NCBI RefSeq assembly: GCF_006716355.1
Contig: NZ_VFOW01000001.1
Location: forward strand, 3,348,001-3,412,000
Reading direction: 5' to 3'
Source of the DNA: Stackebrandtia endophytica
GTDB lineage: Bacteria > Actinomycetota > Actinomycetes > Mycobacteriales > Micromonosporaceae
DNA length: 64,000 bases
A program made the position numbers and the translations under genes. This document shows, piece after piece, positions 8,770 to 17,160 of the stretch (positions within the stretch are counted from its first letter, which is position 1; every line of letters starts with the position of its first letter). The notes beneath the pieces are model-generated. The model worked only from the letters and a program-made list of their open reading frames with translations. It was not told the origin of the DNA and searched no databases.

Positions 8770-8813
8770 CTTCGAATTCGAAGTAAGGTACGGTCAATGC
8801 TTCAAATTCGAAA
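8770..8813. promoter_or_regulatory. Twin palindromic operators for the MarR-family repressor
   Basis: CTTCGAATTCGAAG at 8770-8783 is a perfect 14-bp palindrome. CTTCAAATTCGAAA at 8800-8813 is a near copy, 30 bp away centre to centre (about three helical turns). Both lie between the divergent MarR gene and the oxidoreductase start at 8833. Their AT-rich core stands out from the surroundings. Binding by the neighbouring repressor is inferred from position. Confidence 0.75.
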
Positions 8814-8832
8814 CAACTGAGACGAGAGAATC

Positions 8833-9765
8833 ATGAAGGCGATGCGCTATCACTCCCATGGGGACAGTGACGTATTGGTGTACGAAGAGGTCGACGAGCC
8901 GACCCCCGACGCCGGGCAGGTGGTCATCCGGGTGGCCGGCACCGCGTTCAACCTCCTCGACGTCGCGATGCGGATCGGAATCGTGCGCGAGACCATGCCG
9001 GTGCGGCTGCCGCACACCCCGAACATCGACGTCTCCGGAGTGATCACCGAGGTGGGCGACGGAGTAACCGGTTGGAACGTTGGAGACGAAGTCCTGGCGC
9101 TGCTGCCTCCGACCTCACCCGGCGCGGCAGCCGAATACGTCGCCGCACCGGCCGCCGTGTTGGCCAGGGCTCCCCGCACGATCGCGTTGGCTGACGCGGC
9201 CGCGTTGCCGGTTGCGGGACTCACCGCCTGGCAGGCGCTGTCCCAACAGGCGAACCTGACGGCCGGGCAGACCATCCTGATCAACGGGGCCGGGGGCGGA
9301 GTCGGCGGATACGCCGTTCAACTCGCCAAGCGCGCCGGAGCCGTGGTCACCGCCACCGCCGGCCCACGCAGTTTCGATCGGGTGCGTGCCGCCGGAGCCG
9401 ACCACATCGTCGACTACACGACCTCGCCGGTGCTGGAGGCTTTGGCGGGACAGCGGTTCGATGTGGTGCTGCACCTGGTCCGCAACAGTCCGGAGGAGAC
9501 CGCGGCATTGGTCGACCTGGTCGCCGACGGCGGGACGTTCGTCACCGCCACCACCGCGGGGCCGGACGATCCGCCGCGTCGGGTGAGGACGAAGGCGGTC
9601 TTCGCTCGCGGTGACGCCGCCGACCTCGCACGGTTGGTGTCCCATGTCGACACCGGGGAGTTGAAGGTCGAGGTGGCCGAGCGGTTGCCGTTGACCGAGT
9701 TGGCCGCCGTGCACGATCGCGCCGTCGCCGGGCAGCTGCCGGGCAAGGTCGTCCTGTCACCGTGA
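8833..9765 (+). CDS. NADP-dependent quinone-oxidoreductase-like MDR protein
   Basis: A 310-residue zinc-independent medium-chain dehydrogenase/reductase. The N-terminal GroES-like domain (1-~120) leads into a Rossmann domain with ILINGAGGGVGGYAVQLAKR around residues 148-167, the family dinucleotide motif. No structural or catalytic zinc-cysteine pattern is present, which favours the quinone reductase subgroup that uses NADPH to reduce quinones or enones. AGACGAGAG precedes the ATG. It is divergent from a MarR repressor with paired operators, the usual arrangement for electrophile- or quinone-inducible genes. Confidence 0.88.
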   Translation: MKAMRYHSHGDSDVLVYEEVDEPTPDAGQVVIRVAGTAFNLLDVAMRIGIVRETMPVRLPHTPNIDVSGVITEVGDGVTGWNVGDEVLALLPPTSPGAAAEYVAAPAAVLARAPRTIALADAAALPVAGLTAWQALSQQANLTAGQTILINGAGGGVGGYAVQLAKRAGAVVTATAGPRSFDRVRAAGADHIVDYTTSPVLEALAGQRFDVVLHLVRNSPEETAALVDLVADGGTFVTATTAGPDDPPRRVRTKAVFARGDAADLARLVSHVDTGELKVEVAERLPLTELAAVHDRAVAGQLPGKVVLSP

Positions 9766-9777
9766 CGCGGCCACAGT

Positions 9778-9815
9778 GGTTCGGTGTTCGTGGAGCCGTC
9801 CGTGAACACCGAACC
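9778..9815. terminator. Bidirectional terminator hairpin
   Basis: GGTTCGGTGTTC (9778-9789) pairs perfectly with GAACACCGAACC (9804-9815), giving a 12-bp stem and 14-base loop. It lies between the convergent oxidoreductase (ends 9765) and hemB (stop at 9837). Confidence 0.75.
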
Positions 9816-9836
9816 CGGTGTCGGTGAGGCGCCCCT

Positions 9837-10823
9837 TCAGTACCGCTCGCGCAGCAGGCGGGCGGCGTCTTCGGCCCAGTAGGTGCAGATCATCTCGGCA
9901 CCGGCGCGACGGATCGAGGTGAGGGTCTCCAGGATCATCTGCTCCCGGTCGATCCAGCCGTTTCGTGCGGCGGCCTCGACCATCGCGTACTCGCCGGACA
10001 CCTGGTAGGCGGCGACCGGCACGTTCACCGTGTCGGCCACCGCCGCCAGCACGTCCAGATAGGGGAGTGCGGGCTTGACCATGACGATGTCGGCGCCCTC
10101 GTCGACGTCGAGCGTGACCTCGCGTAGCGCGTCACGCAGGTTCGCCGGATCCTGTTGGTAGGTGCGGCGGTCGCCCTCCAAAGTCGACTCGACGGCTTCG
10201 CGGAAGGGGCCGAAGCAGGCGGAGGCGTACTTGACGGCGTAGGCGAGGATCGAGGTGTCGGTGTGGCCGGCGGCGTCGAGCGCCTCACGCACTCGTCCGA
10301 CCTGACCGTCCATCATGCCTGATGTGCCCAGCATGTGTGCGCCGGCTTCGGCCTGTACCACCGCCATGCGCGCATATTGCTCCAGAGTGGAGTCGTTGTC
10401 GACCTTGCCCTCCGAATCGAGGACTCCACAGTGGCCGTGATCGGTGAACTCGTCCAGACACAGGTCGGACATGACCACGAGGGAGTCACCGATCTCGCTG
10501 ATGACGTCACCGATCGCCTGGTTCAGGATGCCGTCGGGATCGATCCCCGCCGAACCGACCGCGTCACGTTCGGCCGGGATACCGAACAGCATCACGCCAC
10601 CGATCCCCGACTGAGCCGCCGAGACCACCGCCTTGCGCAGCGAATCGCGAGTGTGTTGCAGCACGCCCGGCATCGACGTCACCTCACGCGGGGCGTCGAG
10701 GCCCTCCCGGACGAACAGCGGAAGAATCAGCGAGGCCGGGTGCACCCGGGTCTCGGCGACCATTCGCCGGGTCGCGGCGTTGACTCGCAGTCGACGTGGT
10801 CGTTGCTGTGGAAAACCGGCCAT
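9837..10823 (-). CDS. hemB: Delta-aminolevulinic acid dehydratase (porphobilinogen synthase)
   Basis: Condenses two 5-aminolevulinate molecules to porphobilinogen, the second step of the C5 haem pathway. The 328-residue length is normal. Both Schiff-base lysines are visible, K198 in AYAVKYAS and K250 in [11 protein letters not shown]. The metal site reads [15 protein letters not shown], with Cys122 and Cys132 but Asp at the position of the third zinc cysteine, a variant I recall as common in actinobacteria. It lies downstream of hemD on the same strand, but a strong hairpin between them suggests separate transcription. Confidence 0.96.
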   Translation of the reverse strand: MAGFPQQRPRRLRVNAATRRMVAETRVHPASLILPLFVREGLDAPREVTSMPGVLQHTRDSLRKAVVSAAQSGIGGVMLFGIPAERDAVGSAGIDPDGILNQAIGDVISEIGDSLVVMSDLCLDEFTDHGHCGVLDSEGKVDNDSTLEQYARMAVVQAEAGAHMLGTSGMMDGQVGRVREALDAAGHTDTSILAYAVKYASACFGPFREAVESTLEGDRRTYQQDPANLRDALREVTLDVDEGADIVMVKPALPYLDVLAAVADTVNVPVAAYQVSGEYAMVEAAARNGWIDREQMILETLTSIRRAGAEMICTYWAEDAARLLRERY

Positions 10824-10883
10824 GACCGGTGCCCCTTCCTATCGATGCTGGTCGTCGGGGTGATCAACGATTCGGTGCGGTGA

Positions 10884-10914
10884 CCGGCTGCGGGCGGGGT
10901 TCGCCCGCAGCCGG
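10884..10914 (-). terminator. Terminator of the rex-hemA-hemD operon
   Basis: CCGGCTGCGGGCG (10884-10896) and CGCCCGCAGCCGG (10902-10914) form a perfect 13-bp stem with a 5-base loop, 7 bases after the hemD stop on the minus strand. Any hemB expression from upstream would have to read through it. Confidence 0.8.
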
Positions 10915-10920
10915 CGGTGA

Positions 10921-12504
10921 TCAGGAACGGAAGCGCAGCGCGGTCGGCCCCTGGACCTTCGCGCCGCGGCGCTGCTTGACCGGCGCCTCGGCCATCCGCT
11001 TCTTCAAGTCGACGGCGTACTCGGCCAGCGCCTCCACCAGCGCGGGAACGCTGGCGTGCTCGGGCCGGGCGTCGACCCGCAGGCCGAACTCGGTGGCGGT
11101 CTCGGCGGTGTGGGGACCGATCACCGACACCACGGTGCGGGCGTGCGGTTTACCGGCGATACCGACGAGGTTGCGCACCGTCGAGGACGAGGTGAACAGC
11201 ACAGCGTCGAAACCACCGGACTTGATGGCGTCGCGGATCTCGGCAGGCGGCGGGGAGGCGCGCACCGTGCGGTAGGCCGTCACGTCGTCGACCTCCCAAC
11301 CGCGTTCCTGAAGGCCCGCGGACAGGACCTCGGTCGCGATGTCGGCGCGCGGCAACAGGACTCGGCTGACCGGGTCCAGAATCGGGTCGTGCGGCGGGAA
11401 GTCGGCCAGCAGGCCCTCACCCGACTGCTCACCCGAGGGCAGCAGTTCGGGTTCGATGCCGAACGAGCGCACCTTCTCCGCGGTGGCGTGGCCGACACAG
11501 GCGATCTTGATGCCGCCGAAGGCCCGCGCGTCCAGTCCGTGCTCGGCGAACTTCTCCCAGATCGCCTTCACGGCGTTGGCGGAGGTGAACACGATCCAGG
11601 CGTACCGGCCGTCGACCAGGCCCTTGACGGCGCGCTCCATCTGGGCGGGGGTGCGGGGCGGTTCGACGGCGATGGTCGGAACCTCGCACGGGATCGCACC
11701 GTAGGCGCGCAGCTTCTCGCTCATCGCGCCGGCCTGCTCCTTGGTGCGGGGGATGAGCACCTTCCAGCCGTACAGCGGCCGGTTCTCCCACCAGCCGAGC
11801 TTGCGGCGGGACGTGATGCCGTCTCCCAGCGTGATGACCACACGACCGACGAATCCGAGTGCGGCTTCCACGAAGGTATCCACGGTGGAGTCGGTGGTGA
11901 ACTGGGTCTCGCCGGTGACGTCTCCGGTGACCGCGACCTGGGTGGTCGGGTCGATCCCGGCCATGAGCAGGACGTCCCGCAGCTGGGCGAGGTCGGTGAT
12001 GTCGGCGGTGATGACGACGCTGCCGCGCTCGATGGCTCCGGCGATCTTCGAGGGCTCGATCGAGTGAACGTCGTCGATGTCGATGACCGTGCGGATCTCA
12101 CCGGGGGGCATGCCGGCGTAGTCGGCGACGGCGGCGGAGTAGCTGACACCGGGGATGACCTCGACGGGCACCTCGGTCTCGGCGATGTCGGAGACCTCGC
12201 TCACGATCGCCGACTGCGGGTAGGGGTCTCCGGTGACCAACCGCACGACCTGACGTCCGTCACGGGCCGCCGCCAGCAGGTCCTTCACCAGTTCGCCCGG
12301 CGTGGTCTCCGACAGCGTGAAGATCGCCTCTTCGCGGGCTCTCTCCTGTACGGCCTCCAGCAGCTGTTGCGGCAAGGTCCGGTCGTGCACCACCAGGTCC
12401 GCCTCAGCGATCGCGTCGATCGCTCGCTGAGTCAGCAGCCCGGGATCGCCGGGTCCGGTGCCGACAAAACGCACCCGACCGGCAATATTGTGGACACTTG
12501 TCAT
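10921..12504 (-). CDS. hemD: Bifunctional uroporphyrinogen-III C-methyltransferase/synthase (CobA-HemD fusion)
   Basis: A 527-residue fusion. Residues ~8-245 are a tetrapyrrole methylase domain with VGTGPGDPGLLTQRA and the VRLVTGDPYP loop, which would use S-adenosylmethionine to methylate uroporphyrinogen III toward sirohaem or cobalamin. Residues ~255-510 are a HemD domain (VLIPRTKEQAGAMSEKLRAYG; WIVFTSANAV; VLFTSSSTVRNLVGI) that cyclises hydroxymethylbilane. This fusion is usual in actinobacteria. What is odd is the neighbourhood: hemC, which makes the hydroxymethylbilane substrate and normally sits between hemA and hemD, is missing. Only 152 bases separate this gene from hemA. Confidence 0.93.
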   Translation of the reverse strand: MTSVHNIAGRVRFVGTGPGDPGLLTQRAIDAIAEADLVVHDRTLPQQLLEAVQERAREEAIFTLSETTPGELVKDLLAAARDGRQVVRLVTGDPYPQSAIVSEVSDIAETEVPVEVIPGVSYSAAVADYAGMPPGEIRTVIDIDDVHSIEPSKIAGAIERGSVVITADITDLAQLRDVLLMAGIDPTTQVAVTGDVTGETQFTTDSTVDTFVEAALGFVGRVVITLGDGITSRRKLGWWENRPLYGWKVLIPRTKEQAGAMSEKLRAYGAIPCEVPTIAVEPPRTPAQMERAVKGLVDGRYAWIVFTSANAVKAIWEKFAEHGLDARAFGGIKIACVGHATAEKVRSFGIEPELLPSGEQSGEGLLADFPPHDPILDPVSRVLLPRADIATEVLSAGLQERGWEVDDVTAYRTVRASPPPAEIRDAIKSGGFDAVLFTSSSTVRNLVGIAGKPHARTVVSVIGPHTAETATEFGLRVDARPEHASVPALVEALAEYAVDLKKRMAEAPVKQRRGAKVQGPTALRFRS

Positions 12505-12528
12505 TTATCTCGCTCCATCAATGTGTGA

Positions 12529-12651
12529 TCAGTGGCAGTGGGTGTGACGCATGACAGTCGGTGCCCCGCGTGCCCCGCCCAGGGACGTGAACAGATCTCG
12601 CCGGTCGTCGAGGGTACCGAACAACCTGAGGAATGTCACTTTGAAGTCCAC
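12529..12651 (-). CDS. Possible 40-residue ORF between hemA and hemD, doubtful
   Basis: A GTG at 12651 opens a frame beginning VDFKVTFLRLFGTLDD and ending MRHTHCH before a TGA at 12529. It fills almost the whole gap between hemA and hemD. There is no clear ribosome-binding site and no family is recognised. It could be a leader peptide, the chance residue of a deleted hemC, or noise. Confidence 0.25.
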   Translation of the reverse strand: MDFKVTFLRLFGTLDDRRDLFTSLGGARGAPTVMRHTHCH

Positions 12652-12656
12652 TGTGG

Positions 12657-13985
12657 TTAGTTGTTGTCTGGTTCTGTTCTCTCGGGTGTGACCCGCAACG
12701 CCTGCGCCGTGCCCCCCGGCTCGACACTTGACAGCCCAGGAGTCTCAAGAGCGAACAACTCTCGCAACACCTCGGCGTAACTCTCGCCCCCCGGTTCACT
12801 CGCCAACTGCCGCACCCGCACCGTCGGCTCGTGCAGCAACTGGCGCACCACGCGGTGCACCGTGTGAGCCACATCCGCCCGCTGTTCGTCGGACAGGTCG
12901 GGACGCCGCCGCCGCAACCGGGTCAACTCGGTGTCGACCACCTCGTCGGCCCGAGTCCGCAGTGCCGCCACCGTCGGCGCGACCGCTGCGGCGCGAATCA
13001 CGTTGTGGAAACCGTCGATCTCCTCGGTGAGGATGCGTTCGGCCGCCTCCAGGTACTTGGCACCGGGATCGGGGCGATCGGACTCGCCCAACCGCGCGAT
13101 GTCGACCAGGTGCACGCCGGGCAACTCCGCCACCGCGCCCACGACGTCACGAGGCACCGCCAGGTCGCACACCAACACGGTCGGACGCCGCACCGCCAAC
13201 GTCGCGGAGTCGATCACCGGAGCCGGGGCACCGGTCGCCGACACGATGACGTCGACCTTCCCGGCGATCTCCGACAACCGCGACCACTCGACGGCCTCGG
13301 CATCGTGATTGGCGGCCAACCGGTTCGCGCGGGCGAGGTCGCGGTTGACGACGTAACAGCGCGCGGCACCTCGGCGGCGCAGCGCCGCAAGGCTCAACGC
13401 GCCCATCGCGCCCGCCCCCACGACCAGTGCGTCCCGACCCGCGATCGACAGATCGCTGATCGACTCACCCACGTCCAGGGCGGCGCTGACGACGCTCGGC
13501 GCGGCCGCTCCGACCTGCGCCTCGGACTGCACCCGTTTGCCGACCCGCAGCGCCTGTTGCAGCAGTTCGTGCAGCAGGCGGCCCGCCTGTCCCGCCTCGC
13601 GGGCACGGTCGTAGGCGTCGCGCAGCTGGCCCAGGATCTGAGCTTCACCCGCCACCATCGAGTCCAGGCCCGACGCCACGGTGAAGGCGTGCCGGATCGC
13701 CTGAGCCTCATGCCGGATGTACAGGTGGCCCGAGATGTCGTCGACGGACATGCCCGCGGTGGCGGCGAGCTCGTCGGCGATCTGGCTCAGACCACCGTGG
13801 AACGCCGATACCGCCGCGTAAACCTCGACCCTGTTGCAGGTTGACAGCACGACCGCCTCGGAGACGTATCGCCCCGCCAACAGGCGCGCGGCGAACGACT
13901 CGGCCCGGTCGGGGGCGACGGCCAACCGCTCCAGGCTCTCGACGGGTGCTGTCCGGTGGGAGGCTCCCACCACCAGGAGGTTCAC
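12657..13985 (-). CDS. hemA: Glutamyl-tRNA reductase
   Basis: Reduces glutamyl-tRNA(Glu) to glutamate-1-semialdehyde with NADPH, the committed step of C5 tetrapyrrole synthesis. The 442-residue protein has the catalytic Cys50 in LSTCNRVEVYA, the NADPH-binding VVGAGAMGALSLAAL near residue 190 and a C-terminal dimerisation helix. The start overlaps the rex stop by 4 bases (13982-13985), so the two are coupled and redox control by Rex reaches haem synthesis directly. The next gene downstream is the hemD fusion, not hemC. Confidence 0.96.
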   Translation of the reverse strand: MNLLVVGASHRTAPVESLERLAVAPDRAESFAARLLAGRYVSEAVVLSTCNRVEVYAAVSAFHGGLSQIADELAATAGMSVDDISGHLYIRHEAQAIRHAFTVASGLDSMVAGEAQILGQLRDAYDRAREAGQAGRLLHELLQQALRVGKRVQSEAQVGAAAPSVVSAALDVGESISDLSIAGRDALVVGAGAMGALSLAALRRRGAARCYVVNRDLARANRLAANHDAEAVEWSRLSEIAGKVDVIVSATGAPAPVIDSATLAVRRPTVLVCDLAVPRDVVGAVAELPGVHLVDIARLGESDRPDPGAKYLEAAERILTEEIDGFHNVIRAAAVAPTVAALRTRADEVVDTELTRLRRRRPDLSDEQRADVAHTVHRVVRQLLHEPTVRVRQLASEPGGESYAEVLRELFALETPGLSSVEPGGTAQALRVTPERTEPDNN

Positions 13986-14656
13986 GTGCCCACCTTTCCA
14001 TTGCGGGACTTGCGGTGTTCGTGAAACGACAGGATCTGAAGTTCCACCGCCAGGTCGACCTTGCGGACGTCGACGTTGCCGGGAACGTCGAGCACACAGG
14101 GTGCGAAGTTCAAGATGCTGGTTACACCAGCATTAACGAGCGAGTCGGCAACACGCTGCGCCGCCAACGGCGGTGTCGCGATCACGGCGATGGAAATGCG
14201 TTCGCTCGCGATCACCTCGGGCAGTTCGTCGAGGTGGCGAATGGGCAGTCCGTCCAACTCGGTTCCCACCCGGTCCTCGGCGATGTCGAACAGCGCCGCG
14301 ATACCGAATCCCCGATTGGCGAATCCGCCGTAGCCGGCCAACGCCTGGCCGAGGTGACCGACGCCGACCAGGGCGACCGCGCGATGTTGGCGCAGCCCCA
14401 GGACCTCGGAGATCTGGGTGGTCAACACCGCGATGTCGTAGCCCACACCGCGAACCCCGTAGGAGCCCAGGTGGGAGAGGTCTTTGCGCAGCTTCGCCGA
14501 GTTGACACCCGCGGCCACCGCGAGCCCCTCACTGGAGACCGTCGTCTGTCCGGCCTCAGCCAGTGTGTGAAGCGCGTGGAGGTACTCGGGCAGCCGGGAC
14601 ACCGTGGCATCGGGGATTTCGCGAGGGTCTGCCCCGGCGGAAGTGTCGATCGGCAA
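13982..14656 (-). CDS. rex: Redox-sensing transcriptional repressor Rex
   Basis: A 224-residue NAD(H)-responsive repressor: low NADH lets it bind DNA, high NADH releases it, so respiratory genes are induced when respiration is limited. The N-terminal winged helix (about residues 15-85) includes VSSEGLAVAAGVNSAKLRKD and LGSYGVRGVGYD; the Rossmann domain has VALVGVGHLGQALAGY. It heads an operon with hemA and hemD. An 18-bp Rex-operator-like palindrome lies ~75 bases upstream of the start, implying autoregulation as described for Streptomyces rex. Confidence 0.95.
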   Translation of the reverse strand: MPIDTSAGADPREIPDATVSRLPEYLHALHTLAEAGQTTVSSEGLAVAAGVNSAKLRKDLSHLGSYGVRGVGYDIAVLTTQISEVLGLRQHRAVALVGVGHLGQALAGYGGFANRGFGIAALFDIAEDRVGTELDGLPIRHLDELPEVIASERISIAVIATPPLAAQRVADSLVNAGVTSILNFAPCVLDVPGNVDVRKVDLAVELQILSFHEHRKSRNGKVGT

Positions 14657-14729
14657 GACGAGCCTTTCGAAGCGTGAGAGCGGGTTACGAGTTCATCGTG
14701 GCACCTGGCCACTGAGCCAGCTTAGGCGC

Positions 14730-14747
14730 TTGTGAAGGTTCGCACAA
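14730..14747 (-). promoter_or_regulatory. Rex operator (ROP) upstream of rex-hemA-hemD
   Basis: TTGTGAAGGTTCGCACAA matches the Rex consensus TTGTGAA-N4-TTCACAA as I recall it, with two mismatches in the right half. It lies 74 bases upstream of the rex start, where Rex would block its own operon. Confidence 0.75.
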
Positions 14748-14820
14748 ACGCAGGGCCGGGCCCTGACGGAGAGTTTCCGCAGGTGAACGGTTCGACTGTC
14801 GTCGCACGCTGTCGCCGGTC

Positions 14821-15462
14821 TCACGTGGTGGACGGTTGCGCCAATCGCACTGCTTCCAGCAGCGAGTCGGCCACCGGGAAGCCGGTCGCGGCCAGCAGAC
14901 GTCGACTGGTGGTGCCGCCGGTGACCAGCACACACGAGGCACCGGCCGCCTCGGCGGCCTCCGCGTCGTCGGCAGAGTCACCGATCATCACGGTGTCGGT
15001 GGGTTCGATGTTCAGCTGCGCCAGATGGTCGACGAGGTACTGGTGCTTGCCGACGTCGGCGTTGTCGCGCAGGCCGTCGACCCGGGTGAAGTAGTCGAAC
15101 AGCCCGTGCTCGGTGACCAGCGGAACCAACTCGTCGTGTCGCCACATCGACAGCAGTGACTGGGTTCCCCGCCAGGTGCCGATGGCCTCGATCGCACCGG
15201 CCGAGAGTCGACAGTCGGCCAGCTGGTCGCGGTACCGGTTGTGGAACAGGTCGTTGAGCCGATCGAACTCGATCGCGGTGAGTTCGCGGCCCAGCAGTTC
15301 GTTGTAGAAGGCGCTCAACGGTCGGCGAAACCGTTCCCGGTGGGTGTCGGCGTCGAGACCGATACCGCCCAACGCGATCACGGCGTCACTGGAGGCGGTG
15401 ACCACCGCGTGGAAGTCGTCCAGCAGAGTCCCGTTCCAGTCCCATACCAAGTGTTTCGCCAT
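14821..15462 (-). CDS. HAD-superfamily phosphatase (phosphoglycolate-phosphatase-like)
   Basis: The ATG at 15462 (MAKHLVWDWNGTLLDD) is chosen because it puts HAD motif I (DWNGTLLD) near residue 8, as in the family; the earlier in-frame ATG at 15570 adds a poor 36-residue lead. The 213-residue protein shows a motif III region KHQYLVDHLAQL and motif IV MIGDSADDAEAAEAAG. It would dephosphorylate a small phosphorylated metabolite, substrate unknown. I recall a HAD gene of this kind between rex and bldN in Streptomyces, supporting conserved synteny. Confidence 0.88.
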   Translation of the reverse strand: MAKHLVWDWNGTLLDDFHAVVTASSDAVIALGGIGLDADTHRERFRRPLSAFYNELLGRELTAIEFDRLNDLFHNRYRDQLADCRLSAGAIEAIGTWRGTQSLLSMWRHDELVPLVTEHGLFDYFTRVDGLRDNADVGKHQYLVDHLAQLNIEPTDTVMIGDSADDAEAAEAAGASCVLVTGGTTSRRLLAATGFPVADSLLEAVRLAQPSTT

Positions 15463-15563
15463 CGTCCCATGGTAGTTGTCCCCGAACCGGTCGGGCGATT
15501 CGTCGGTAGCGGCGGCGCCGTTCGTCACGTCGGCCGATCCGGGCGGCGTAGTCATGGCCGGTG

Positions 15564-15824
15564 TCACCACGGGCGCCGTGGTCCCGGTGGATCGGCGAGA
15601 TCGGTGAGAAGCCGGTCCTCCTCGACGGTCCAGTAACCGTGCTCGACGCCGTCGAGGAGAATCACGGGGAGCCGATCGCCGTACTCGCGTGCCAACTTCG
15701 GGTCGGTGGCGACATCCACCTCACGCCACGACACGCCCGAACGTTGCGCGACACGCCGCATCGCCGAACGAGCTTCGACGCAAAGATGACAGTCGTTAGT
15801 AGTGAGGAGAACCAGTCTGTCCAT
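15564..15824 (-). CDS. Glutaredoxin-like thiol protein
   Basis: The ATG at 15824 (MDRLVLLTTNDCHLC) is preceded by GGGAGG and places the active site at the usual position; upstream in-frame starts are rejected. The 86-residue product has a CxxC motif (CHLC, about residues 12-15), a VDVATDPKLAREYGDRLPV thioredoxin-fold region with the cis-proline in RLPVILL, and ends in LLTDLADPPG. It likely reduces disulfides in the cytoplasm. It is divergent from the bldN sigma gene, an order shared with Streptomyces. Confidence 0.85.
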   Translation of the reverse strand: MDRLVLLTTNDCHLCVEARSAMRRVAQRSGVSWREVDVATDPKLAREYGDRLPVILLDGVEHGYWTVEEDRLLTDLADPPGPRRPW

Positions 15825-16121
15825 GTTGTCCCTCCCGATGCGGAATACCCTCGGCCGCAACGTATGATCATGCGGTTGAGCTGGGAATTGAATGTACCCG
15901 TGGTGCGAGATCGTCAACCGGTCCGATCGGCCGATCCCGAATGGGTGACTCTGGAGATCATGTCGCACAGCCGGTCCGTTCACCGAATGGTGGCCCGAGA
16001 AACAATCCGTATACGAGCAATCACGTCCAACCGATTAGACGGGTTAGCCCCTATCATCATCCGGGTCGGTTCGCCTTACAGACCTTGGGAACCGACATCC
16101 CCTCACCCGAGGAGGCCAATA
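15825..16121. promoter_or_regulatory. 297-base divergent intergenic region upstream of bldN
   Basis: No gene is seen here. The region separates the glutaredoxin-like gene and bldN and is less GC-rich than its surroundings near 15990-16070, so it should hold both promoters. In Streptomyces the bldN promoter is repressed by BldD; I could not identify a clear BldD site by eye. Confidence 0.4.
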
Positions 16122-16937
16122 GTGCCCGGCACCGTACCGGCCGTCACCGCAGACGTCGTCGCGCCACAGCTGCGTGATGCCCGAGACATGCTCAACAGCG
16201 GTCTGGGTGCATTGCGTCAGATGCTCACCGTTGAGTTGAGCCCGGCGCAGGCGAACCGATCGTGGATCGACACCGACAAGAGGCGCACTCGTGACGCCTC
16301 CGGTGCGCCACGCGGTCTGGGTCGCACCGGTGCTCCGTCGCCGCGACAGCGGGACCGTGAGCCCGACGCCGCCAGCGCGGCGGAGGTGCGCCAGCTGGTC
16401 GCCGATGCGCAGGCCGGCGATGTGGAGGCGTTCGGTCGTATCTACGACCGGTACAACGACACCGTCTTCCGGTACATCTATTTCCGGGTCGGTAATCGCC
16501 CACTGGCCGAGGACCTCGCCTCCGAGACCTTCCTTCGCGCCCTGCGCCGGATCAACAGTTTCACCTGGCAGGGCCGCGACTTCGGCGCCTGGCTGGTTAC
16601 CATCGCGCGCAACCTCGTCGCCGACCACTTCAAGTCGGGTCGCTACCGGCTGGAGATGTCGACGGCCGAAGTGCTGGACGTCGACCGGGAGGAACGGTCG
16701 CCCGAGGGCAACCCCGAGGCCATGGTGTGTGACAAGCTCACCAACGTCACCCTGCTCAAGGCGGTCAAACAGCTCAATCCCGATCAGCAGGAATGCATCG
16801 TTCTGCGATTCCTGCAGGGTTTCTCGGTCGCCGAGACCGCGCGCGCCATGCAGAAGAACGAGGGCGCGATCAAGGCCCTCCAGTACCGGGCGGTGCGTAC
16901 CCTCGCCCGGCTGCTGCCCGACGGGTTCAGCAGATGA
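16122..16937 (+). CDS. bldN: ECF sigma factor, BldN-like
   Basis: The GTG at 16122 is set by GGAGG at 16111-16115. Its 271-residue product has an N-terminal extension (VTADVVAPQLRDARDMLNSG) of the kind I recall from Streptomyces BldN, then sigma region 2 (IYDRYNDTVFRYIYFRVGN; LAEDLASETFLRALRR) and region 4 (LNPDQQECIVLRFLQGFSVA; EGAIKALQYRAVRTLARLL). BldN directs RNA polymerase to chaplin, rodlin and bldM genes during aerial development. The neighbours rex, HAD, glutaredoxin and an RsbN-like gene match the Streptomyces bldN locus. It implies a sporulating mycelial organism. Confidence 0.9.
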   Translation: MPGTVPAVTADVVAPQLRDARDMLNSGLGALRQMLTVELSPAQANRSWIDTDKRRTRDASGAPRGLGRTGAPSPRQRDREPDAASAAEVRQLVADAQAGDVEAFGRIYDRYNDTVFRYIYFRVGNRPLAEDLASETFLRALRRINSFTWQGRDFGAWLVTIARNLVADHFKSGRYRLEMSTAEVLDVDREERSPEGNPEAMVCDKLTNVTLLKAVKQLNPDQQECIVLRFLQGFSVAETARAMQKNEGAIKALQYRAVRTLARLLPDGFSR

Positions 16938-17095
16938 CCACGACCTGACGGGCCGATCCCGCACCAACCATGATTCCCCTCCTTGCCCCTGTGGTTGAAA
17001 GCCGTGAACATGTCCCAGCTGCGACAAAAACAGGTAGACAACGGTGGTTTCCCAACGAATCACCACGTGAACGCCATCTCGTGTGACCAGGTGAC

Positions 17096-17123
17096 CGTAA
17101 CTTTCAGGCTTCCGAAGCGTTGT
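17096..17123 (+). promoter_or_regulatory. BldN-type promoter upstream of the rsbN-like gene
   Basis: CGTAAC (17096-17101) and CGTTGT (17118-17123) are separated by 16 bases and sit 38 bases before the GTG at 17161. These hexamers match the BldN -35/-10 pattern as I recall it. rsbN is a known BldN target in Streptomyces venezuelae, so a feedback loop is likely. Confidence 0.6.
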
Positions 17124-17160
17124 TACGAGTGCAACTGTCGACACAGCGCGACGAGAGGGG

